A stretch of 6,149 nucleotides of DNA. Origin: JAHJDO01 sp030671985 [NCBI: bacterium]. Lineage in GTDB: Bacteria; JAHJDO01. The position numbers were made by a program, and so were the translations under genes. The stretch is from positions 1 through 6,149 of the forward strand of contig DAOVHI010000088.1 in the NCBI GenBank assembly GCA_030671985.1. The letters run 5' to 3'. Position 1 is the stretch's first letter, and each line of letters begins with the position of its first letter. Positions 1-6,149 of the stretch are shown here, in pieces. The notes below the pieces were generated by a model. The model was not told where the DNA came from and searched no databases. It worked only from the letters and a program-made list of their open reading frames with translations.

Positions 1-1331
1 ATTTTATCTATTATTTCTCTAAAATTATTATTACTTTTTATCTTTTCTTTTATTTTGGTACACGCATGCATCACAGTTGTGTGATCTTTTCCTCCAAATG
101 ATGCCCCAATTTCTGGCAGGGATAAATCAGTTAACTCTCGTGATATATACATAGCAATCTGTCTTGGTAGAACAATATTTCTACTTCGCCTATTTGAGAC
201 AAGGTCCGATGGTCTTATTTTAAAATACTCTACTATTTTTTCCTTAATAGAATCGATATTTATATACCTATTTTTATTGTAATTAATTATATCTTTTAAG
301 GCGGTATTAGCAAGGTTAATATCAATTTTTTCACCGGTCAGAGAAGCGAACGCGATGAGCCTAACCAATGCCCCCTCCAATTCTCTTATATTGGTTTTTA
401 TGTTATCGGCAATGAGGTACGCAACGTCTTGAGGCATAGAAAGTCCCTCAAGTTCAGCTTTTTTTTGCAATATAGCTATGCGGGTTTCTAAGTCAGGAGG
501 TTGAATATCTGTTATCAATCCCCATTCAAATCTTGAGATAAGGCGATTTTCTAAAATAGGGATGTTTTTTGGCGGTTTATCACTGGATATAACTATTTGT
601 TTGTGAGCATCATAAAGGTCGTTAAAAGTGTGAAAAAATTCCTCCTGTGTGCTTTCCTTGCCGGCTATAAAATGAATATCATCTATTAAAAGGATATCTA
701 CTTTTCTATACTTTTTTCTAAATTGGTTTATTTTTCCATTTCCAATGGCCTCTATAAACTGATTTGTAAACTTCTCACTGGATATATATACGACCTTTTT
801 CTTTGTTTTTTTACTTGCAATAAAGTGGCCAATTGCTTGCATTAAGTGAGTCTTCCCCAATCCGACGTCTCCATAGATAAATAGGGGGTTATAAGCCTTT
901 GCCGGAGATTGTGCTACAGCAAGCGATGCGGCATGCGCAAAACGATTACTGGAGCCAACTACAAAGCTATTAAAGGTGTATCTGGGATTAAATATGCTGC
1001 CAATGTCAGAGGCATGTAATCTATCTTCAGATATAATTCTTTTAATACTGTGGGCGCGTTTTCGTTTAGGAATATATTTAACTTCGGGTGTGGTAAAATT
1101 AATAAAAGCAGATTCGCCCGTAACGTTCGCAATGGATTCTGTAAGTAAATCCATGTATTTTTCCCTTAACCAGTTTTCAATAAAATCACTAGGCACCTCT
1201 AAAACGAGTATGTTTTTAGCAAAAGACACGGGCTTTATGGTTTTTACCCATATCTCAAAACTTTGTCCGGTAGATTTTTCTTGAATATACGCAACCATTT
1301 TATGCCAAAGAAGTTCCGAGTCTATCTTCAT
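1..1331 (-). CDS. dnaA: Chromosomal replication initiator protein DnaA (3' end cut by window edge)
   Basis: DnaA binds DnaA boxes at oriC, assembles as an ATP-dependent filament, opens the duplex and loads the replicative helicase. I translated 443 codons by hand with no stop. Domain I is about residues 1-80, with the usual W and PSDFIENWL region. A short linker follows, then the AAA+ domain from about 114 (YTFNSFVVG). Walker A is GDVGLGKTH at 154-162, Walker B LLIDDIHF at 214-221, the arginine finger R267 in LISRFEWGL, and sensor 2 R316 in NIRELEGAL. Domain IV carries RRSR at 381-384 (R382 aligns with E. coli R399) and the signature GGKDHTTVMHAC at 413-424. By comparison with E. coli DnaA, only about 7-15 residues lie outside the window. 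The ATG at 1331 is chosen because it gives a normal domain I and has AAGGA upstream. Oddities are D155 in Walker A, where Gly is usual, and Lys for Arg in the signature. Identification is secure. Confidence 0.98.
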   Translation of the reverse strand, partial: MKIDSELLWHKMVAYIQEKSTGQSFEIWVKTIKPVSFAKNILVLEVPSDFIENWLREKYMDLLTESIANVTGESAFINFTTPEVKYIPKRKRAHSIKRIISEDRLHASDIGSIFNPRYTFNSFVVGSSNRFAHAASLAVAQSPAKAYNPLFIYGDVGLGKTHLMQAIGHFIASKKTKKKVVYISSEKFTNQFIEAIGNGKINQFRKKYRKVDILLIDDIHFIAGKESTQEEFFHTFNDLYDAHKQIVISSDKPPKNIPILENRLISRFEWGLITDIQPPDLETRIAILQKKAELEGLSMPQDVAYLIADNIKTNIRELEGALVRLIAFASLTGEKIDINLANTALKDIINYNKNRYINIDSIKEKIVEYFKIRPSDLVSNRRSRNIVLPRQIAMYISRELTDLSLPEIGASFGGKDHTTVMHACTKIKEKIKSNNNFREIIDK

Positions 1332-1338
1332 ATTAAAT

Positions 1339-1343
1339 TCCTT
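1339..1343 (-). promoter_or_regulatory. Ribosome binding site of dnaA
   Basis: On the minus strand AAGGA, continuing as AAGGAATT, lies 7 bases before the ATG at 1331. This is a good Shine-Dalgarno position and supports that start. It overlaps a weak DnaA-box-like 9-mer, so DnaA bound there could affect expression; that last point is inference. Confidence 0.7.
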
Positions 1344-1350
1344 ATCAACT
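1342..1350 (+). promoter_or_regulatory. Weak DnaA-box-like 9-mer in the dnaA leader
   Basis: TTATCAACT matches the TTATCCACA consensus at 7 of 9 positions. It overlaps the dnaA ribosome binding site and lies 5 bases from the perfect box at 1356-1364. Its value comes from that proximity, because cooperative DnaA binding often uses a weak site beside a strong one. Alone it could be chance. Confidence 0.3.
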
Positions 1351-1355
1351 ACGAG

Positions 1356-1364
1356 TTATCCACA
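1356..1364 (+). promoter_or_regulatory. DnaA box, perfect consensus
   Basis: TTATCCACA is an exact copy of the high-affinity DnaA box. It lies 25 bases upstream of the dnaA start codon and inside the predicted dnaA leader, downstream of the candidate promoter at 1408-1437. DnaA bound here could take part in origin function and could also repress its own gene, a well-known form of dnaA control. The 11-mer AGTTATCCACA containing it resembles the two boxes near 1570-1591. Confidence 0.8.
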
Positions 1365-1407
1365 AATGCATAAATAGTGAAACCTTCACGGGCGCAAGCC
1401 ATTAGAC

Positions 1408-1437
1408 AGTATAAAGGCAGAAGGCTCTTGTCGGCAA
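1408..1437 (-). promoter_or_regulatory. Candidate dnaA promoter
   Basis: On the minus strand a -35-like TTGCCG (1432-1437, 4 of 6 consensus bases) and a -10 TATACT (1408-1413, 5 of 6) are separated by 18 bases. Transcription would start near 1401, giving a leader of about 70 bases that carries the perfect DnaA box and the ribosome binding site. The hexamers are reasonable but not strong, and the region is AT-rich, so a chance match is possible. Confidence 0.4.
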
Positions 1438-1458
1438 ACACAACTTCGCCTAAACAAC

Positions 1459-1470
1459 CTAACTTGTTAG
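1459..1470. repeat. Short inverted repeat upstream of the dnaA promoter
   Basis: CTAAC-TT-GTTAG forms a perfect 5-base inverted repeat around two bases. It sits about 20 bases upstream of the candidate dnaA -35, a place where an activator or origin-binding protein could act. It is short enough to be chance, and no known operator is recognised. Confidence 0.25.
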
Positions 1471-1501
1471 ATAGCAGTGGATTAGTGAAAAACAAAAACA
1501 A

Positions 1502-1510
1502 AGCGGATAA
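1502..1510 (-). promoter_or_regulatory. Weak DnaA-box-like 9-mer, reverse orientation
   Basis: The minus strand reads TTATCCGCT, 7 of 9 to the DnaA box. It keeps the TTATCC core and lies between the perfect box and the tandem pair. It is the only site I found in the region in the opposite orientation with that core. Confidence 0.35.
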
Positions 1511-1569
1511 TTGATCAACGACAACACGCCAATTTTTTGTATGGGAAAAATGTCTGACCACATAAGAAA

Positions 1570-1591
1570 AGTTATCCATAAGTTATCCCCA
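1570..1591 (+). promoter_or_regulatory. Tandem pair of DnaA boxes (11-base direct repeat)
   Basis: Two adjacent 11-mers, AGTTATCCATA (1570-1580) and AGTTATCCCCA (1581-1591), each contain a DnaA box with one mismatch from TTATCCACA. Their 11-base period places both on nearly the same face of the helix, which suits cooperative binding of two DnaA molecules in the same orientation. This is the strongest sign after the perfect box that the region binds DnaA oligomers. Confidence 0.7.
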
Positions 1592-1620
1592 GCACGTATT
1601 TGGATACAGCGCGCATTTGA

Positions 1621-2847
<1,227 letters not shown>

Positions 2848-2905
2848 AATTGTTCTCAAATATGTTATTTAGTGAACTCTTAGAATGATTTTAGATAAAA
2901 GCAAA

Positions 2906-2911
2906 AGGAGG
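2906..2911 (+). promoter_or_regulatory. Strong ribosome binding site of yajC
   Basis: AGGAGG, within AAAAGGAGG, ends 5 bases before the yajC ATG. It is the only full-consensus Shine-Dalgarno in the window and probably sets translation for the yajC-secDF pair. The 69 bases between tgt and yajC show neither a hairpin terminator nor a convincing promoter, so yajC is probably co-transcribed with tgt. Confidence 0.85.
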
Positions 2912-2916
2912 CGAAA

Positions 2917-3255
2917 ATGTTAAGTGTACTTTATGCAATGGGAAGCGCGGGTGGAGTGGGAGGAGCTCCTCAGCAGGGACAGGGAAATCCGTTCGGATTT
3001 TTAATTATGATGGCGCTGATATTCGGGATTTTCTATTTTTTAACGATCAGACCTCAGCAGAAGAAGCAGAAAGAGCGCAAAGAAATGATATCAAAAGTAG
3101 AAAAAGGAGATAAAGTAATTACTAGTGGGGGTATTTACGGCATGGTTGTAGGCACAAAGGAAAAATCCCTGGTCATAAAGGTTGCCGATAACGTGAAGAT
3201 AGAATTTGCGAGAAGCGCAATAAGCCGCGTGGAAAAGAAAGCTGATCAAACATGA
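2917..3255 (+). CDS. yajC: Sec translocase accessory subunit YajC
   Basis: YajC is a small single-span inner-membrane protein that associates with SecDF and, in some species, with SecYEG and YidC. It is not essential, and its exact role is unsettled. The product has 112 residues, usual for the family. A Gly- and Gln-rich external amino-terminus (about 9-26) is followed by one membrane span (about 27-43, GFLIMMALIFGIFYFLT). Next comes the family signature IRPQQKKQKERKEM at 44-57, then the cytoplasmic part with VEKGDKVITSGGIYGMV at 61-77. The ATG is fixed by AGGAGG five bases upstream. The stop codon overlaps the secDF start in ATGA. Position and motifs leave little doubt. Confidence 0.96.
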   Translation: MLSVLYAMGSAGGVGGAPQQGQGNPFGFLIMMALIFGIFYFLTIRPQQKKQKERKEMISKVEKGDKVITSGGIYGMVVGTKEKSLVIKVADNVKIEFARSAISRVEKKADQT

Positions 3256-5798
3256 TGAAATCTCTCAGGTGGCGAATAATATTAGTTGCAGCGGTTGTCG
3301 TCGTCAGCATAGTGTGCAATTTGCCGTCGACAGGGATTTATGGGCACTTTCTTCCTGTGTGGCTGCAGAGCGCGTTCCCGGAAAACGAAATAAAGACCGG
3401 CATAAATAAGGACGGCTGCGGCTATTTTTCTCTGGAGCTTGATTTTGTAAATCTTCCCAAGAACGTAGAGCCGATCACAGCATTTGGCAGGGTGTCAAAT
3501 ATAGTAAAAACTCGTCTGGGGAAACAGGAAATACATAAACTATCCACTCAGATTGACGAAAAAGAGAATACCATTACGTTTACACTGCCGACGAAGGAAG
3601 TATTTGCAGTTAATGATCTTTTAAAACACGCAAAGTTCTACGGCAACATCCCTATATTCTTAAAGAGATTCTTACCCCAAAAGCTTATTAATCTTGGTCT
3701 TGATCTTCAGGGTGGAAGCCATCTTGTGCTTGCTGTTGACACTGAAGGGTTGTCCCGAAAGGAGGCGAAAGATGTCCAGGAAAGGGCACTCATAGTTATA
3801 CGCAATCGTATAGATGAATTTGGGGTTGCCGAACCGGTTGTAATGCCAATCAAGGGAAAAAATAGAATAATTATAGAATTGCCGGGTATTAGAGAGCCGG
3901 AGAGGATAAAAGAGATCATAAGACGTCAGGCTGTGCTTGAATTTAAACTTGTTTGCGAAGACGGCGATAAGATTAAACAGGCTTTAGCGGGAAAAGTACC
4001 TGACGGATATGAGCTGGCGTATCTTGTAAGAACAAAAATTGACGGTACAACCTATAAAGAGCCGTATCTTTTAGAAGTAAAATCTGCTCTGTCAAGCAAG
4101 AAGGGAGAGCTTTTGGTAAACGCCTACGTAACATACGGACAGATGAATCAATCTATTGTGGCAATTAAGTTTAACAGAAAGGGCTCAAAGGCATTTGCAA
4201 GGCTTACCGGCTCACATATTGGGGAAAAGCTTGCTACGTTGCTTGACGGCAATCTGAAGTTAGTTGCAACAATAAATGACAGAATTGTTGGAGAAGGGCA
4301 GATTACGGGTGTGTCCGCTCAGGAAGCGCCTGATCTTGCGGTTGTTCTAAAGTCCGGTGCCCTGCCTGCGAAAGTTGAAATTTTGGAAGAGAGAACGGTC
4401 GGACCTTCTTTGGGGGCGGATTCAATAAGAAAGGGCATAAGGGCAGGTATTTTTGGGCTGATAATTGTATTCTGTTTTATAATGATATATTACATGTTCC
4501 TTGGTATAATTGCGGGAGTAGCTCTGTGTCTTAATTTGATTATAATAATGGCGGCGCTGGCATCTCTTGGCGCCACACTCACTTTACCGGGCATTGCAGC
4601 CATCATACTGACAATCGGCATGGCGGTAGATGCAAATGTGCTTATTTTTGAGAGAATAAGGGAGGAGCTTTCAAGCGGTAAAACCATTCGCGCGGCTATC
4701 GGGAGCGGATATCAAAAAGCATTTAGAACCATTGTAGACGCGAATGTAACGACGCTCATAGCAGCAGTTGTGCTTTATCAGTTTGGAACGGGTCCCATAA
4801 GAGGTTTTGCTGTGACTCTGACACTGGGTATTCTTGCAAGCATGTTTACTGCGATTGTTGTAACCAGGCTCATCCTTGATTTATTTTGCAGAAGAAGAAG
4901 CTTTGTCGGTATAAAAATGTTGCAGCTTTTTCAGAAGCCTAATTTGGATTTTGTTAATAAGCGTTTTATCGCCATTGGTCTTTCATTAATACTGATTTTG
5001 GTTGGAATGACAAGCTTCTTTATTAAGGGAGAAAAGAATTTTGGCATAGATTTTACAGGGGGAAGACTTACGCAGCTTAAGTTTATTCCAAGCGTATCAA
5101 TAGGAGCAATAAGAAGGGTTTTGAAAAATGCAGGTCTTGAGAAAAGCGTAATACAGCATTTTGGAAGCGAGAACGATTTCATTATTAAAACCTCTCTTGA
5201 AGCAAAGGAGAATATCGCCAATTTACTAAAAGGTTCTTTTGGCGGTGTAAAGATAACAACTGAACGAACGGAAATGGTTGGGGCTCAGGTCGGCAAAGAC
5301 TTAAGAAACCAGGCATTGTTGGCAATTTTATTTGCGATGATTGGTATTTTGGCATATGTTGCCTGGAGATTTGAGCTTAAATTCGCGGTTGGGGCAATAC
5401 TGGCGCTTATGCATGATGTGCTTATTACGGTAGGTACGCTTGCTATTACGGGGAAAGAAATAACCTTACCAATAATAGCCGCTCTACTGACAATTGTGGG
5501 ATATTCCCTTAATGATACAATAGTTGTCTTTGTTAGGATAAGAGACAATACGCGTTTTATGAGAAAAAGCAGTGAGAAAGAGATTATTAATACCAGTATA
5601 AATCAGACGTTGTCTAGAACAGTGCTGACTTCTGCTACCACTCTTTTTGTAGTTGTGTCTTTATTCTATCTAGGTGGGGAGGTCATTCATAATTTTGCTT
5701 TTGCTCTGATGGTTGGAATAGTTGTGGGCACATATTCCTCTATTTATATAGCAAGTCCTACGCTTCTGCTGTGGAACAAATTCAAATCAAAAAGCTAA
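3252..5798 (+). CDS. secDF: Fused protein translocase subunit SecDF
   Basis: SecDF is an RND-family membrane protein that uses the proton gradient to pull secreted proteins from the SecYEG channel on the outer face. One 848-residue chain holds both halves and about 12 membrane spans. SecD half: span 1 at about 8-26; a periplasmic region with LGLDLQGG at 148-155 and the P1 head; spans 2-6 at about 398-542, with IGMAVDANVLIFERIREE at 455-472 and D460 in span 4. SecF half: span 7 at about 571-591, GIDFTGG at 598-604, a small P4 domain, then spans 8-12 with HDV at 721-723 and YSLNDT at 751-756. Bacillus and Thermus fusions are about 735 residues. The extra length lies mostly in the region before LGLDLQGG, which resembles stand-alone E. 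coli SecD. The start is ATGATG; either Met is possible. With no good SD and a 4-base overlap, translation is probably coupled to yajC. FVRIRD at 760-765 departs from the usual FDRIRE of SecF. Confidence 0.98.
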   Translation: MMKSLRWRIILVAAVVVVSIVCNLPSTGIYGHFLPVWLQSAFPENEIKTGINKDGCGYFSLELDFVNLPKNVEPITAFGRVSNIVKTRLGKQEIHKLSTQIDEKENTITFTLPTKEVFAVNDLLKHAKFYGNIPIFLKRFLPQKLINLGLDLQGGSHLVLAVDTEGLSRKEAKDVQERALIVIRNRIDEFGVAEPVVMPIKGKNRIIIELPGIREPERIKEIIRRQAVLEFKLVCEDGDKIKQALAGKVPDGYELAYLVRTKIDGTTYKEPYLLEVKSALSSKKGELLVNAYVTYGQMNQSIVAIKFNRKGSKAFARLTGSHIGEKLATLLDGNLKLVATINDRIVGEGQITGVSAQEAPDLAVVLKSGALPAKVEILEERTVGPSLGADSIRKGIRAGIFGLIIVFCFIMIYYMFLGIIAGVALCLNLIIIMAALASLGATLTLPGIAAIILTIGMAVDANVLIFERIREELSSGKTIRAAIGSGYQKAFRTIVDANVTTLIAAVVLYQFGTGPIRGFAVTLTLGILASMFTAIVVTRLILDLFCRRRSFVGIKMLQLFQKPNLDFVNKRFIAIGLSLILILVGMTSFFIKGEKNFGIDFTGGRLTQLKFIPSVSIGAIRRVLKNAGLEKSVIQHFGSENDFIIKTSLEAKENIANLLKGSFGGVKITTERTEMVGAQVGKDLRNQALLAILFAMIGILAYVAWRFELKFAVGAILALMHDVLITVGTLAITGKEITLPIIAALLTIVGYSLNDTIVVFVRIRDNTRFMRKSSEKEIINTSINQTLSRTVLTSATTLFVVVSLFYLGGEVIHNFAFALMVGIVVGTYSSIYIASPTLLLWNKFKSKS

Positions 5799-5803
5799 AA
5801 ATC

Positions 5804-6103
5804 ATGCCGACATATGAATATGAATGTAAGGATTGTGGACACAGTTTTGAGCAGTTCCAGTCGATGACGGAAAAACGGCTGGAAAAATGTCCACAATGCG
5901 GAGGAATTCTCAGAAGGTTGATAGGAAAGGGGACGGGTATAATCTTCAAGGGCTCCGGTTTTTATGCGACCGACTATAGAAGCGGCGATTATCATAAGAA
6001 AGCAAAGGAAGAAGCAGGCAAGGTAGAGAAAAAAGATGATAAAAAAGCCACATCTAAATCCAAATCTGAATCCAAGAAAAAGAAAAATGAGGGAAAAGAT
6101 TAA
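5804..6103 (+). CDS. FmdB-family zinc-ribbon protein
   Basis: This is a small protein with the amino-terminal ribbon typical of the FmdB family (Zn_ribbon_8). MPTYEYECKDCGHSFE starts it, and CPQCGG follows at 29-34. C8, C11, C29 and C32 are the expected zinc ligands. Family members are called putative regulatory proteins after a gene linked to formamidase expression, but the molecular function is generally unknown. Residues 40-62 include a Gly-rich GKGTGIIFKGSGFY segment seen in many members. The rest, about 64-99, is a charged Lys/Glu/Ser tail, probably disordered, that could bind nucleic acid or ribosomes (inference). The MPTYEYEC start is chosen over an in-frame GTG at 5771, because family proteins begin there. 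The gene starts 5 bases after the secDF stop without a clear SD, so reinitiation after secDF is likely. It has 99 residues in all. Confidence 0.9.
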   Translation: MPTYEYECKDCGHSFEQFQSMTEKRLEKCPQCGGILRRLIGKGTGIIFKGSGFYATDYRSGDYHKKAKEEAGKVEKKDDKKATSKSKSESKKKKNEGKD

Positions 6104-6108
6104 TATAA

Positions 6109-6128
6109 AGACGTATTATAATGCGTCT
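6109..6128. repeat. Inverted repeat after the zinc-ribbon gene (weak terminator, or promoter-containing palindrome)
   Basis: AGACG at 6109-6113 pairs with CGTCT at 6124-6128. With a T-G pair and two A-T pairs inside, this gives an 8-base stem and a 4-base loop, starting 5 bases after the stop codon. No T-run follows directly; only GGGTTTTC at 6133-6140, so a Rho-independent terminator is doubtful. The centre contains a perfect TATAAT (6117-6122), which reads as a -10 on both strands because the core is self-complementary. It may therefore be a promoter for a following gene. Confidence 0.35.
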
Positions 6129-6149
6129 CTATGGGTTTTCTTCTGCCTG

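Noticed and set aside
976-1284. Open frame of 102 codons on the plus strand within dnaA
   Set aside because: It lies entirely opposite the clearly recognisable DnaA domain I and the start of domain III, so it is a shadow frame.
1365-1385. Possible DnaA-trio unwinding element next to the perfect DnaA box
   Set aside because: The TAAATAG-like text after the box has only one or two interrupted trinucleotides, short of the regular repeat expected.
1511-1518. Perfect 8-base palindrome TTGATCAA containing GATC in the intergenic region
   Set aside because: Eight-base palindromes are expected by chance, and a single GATC gives no support for methylation control.
2848-2916. Promoter or terminator between tgt and yajC (TAGAAT at 2881-2886)
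   Set aside because: No -35 at suitable spacing and no hairpin with a T-run were found. The gap fits co-transcription.

Overview
The window is a compact, AT-rich bacterial chromosomal segment of core housekeeping genes. It reads as two divergent transcription units separated by a roughly 390-base non-coding region that looks like a replication-origin candidate. On the minus strand, running off the left edge, is dnaA, lacking only its last few codons. On the plus strand are tgt, yajC, a fused secDF and a small FmdB-type zinc-ribbon gene.

Layout: 1-1331 dnaA (minus, 3' end outside the window); 1332-1725 a non-coding region with one perfect DnaA box in the dnaA leader, a tandem pair of near-consensus boxes in its middle, a candidate dnaA promoter, and an extended -10 directly in front of tgt; 1726-2847 tgt; 2917-3255 yajC behind a strong Shine-Dalgarno; 3252-5798 secDF, overlapping yajC by 4 bases; 5804-6103 the zinc-ribbon gene, 5 bases after secDF; 6104-6149 a short inverted repeat containing a perfect -10 hexamer, followed by an ATG whose frame stays open to the edge.

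The plus-strand genes form a likely operon. Tgt inserts preQ1 into tRNA on the way to queuosine. YajC and SecDF are accessory membrane subunits of the Sec translocon. The tgt-yajC-secD-secF order is common in bacteria. Having it back to back with dnaA and an apparent origin is, as far as I recall, not the common arrangement, where dnaA is usually next to dnaN or rpmH. No queA is seen. All genes point away from the candidate origin, as expected if forks leave in both directions.

Organism: the DnaA AAA+ core is of the ordinary bacterial kind and reads much like that of Bacillus. SecDF is one polypeptide, but it keeps a long SecD amino-terminal periplasmic region like that of stand-alone proteobacterial SecD. 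Together with the AT-rich, ATA- and AGA-rich codon use, this would fit an uncultured diderm lineage such as Omnitrophota or a neighbour. That is a weak inference, and the window alone cannot fix the phylum. I see no mobile element, CRISPR array, tRNA, rRNA or defence system. The interest lies in the origin-like region and in initiation signals suggesting a leaderless tgt transcript.
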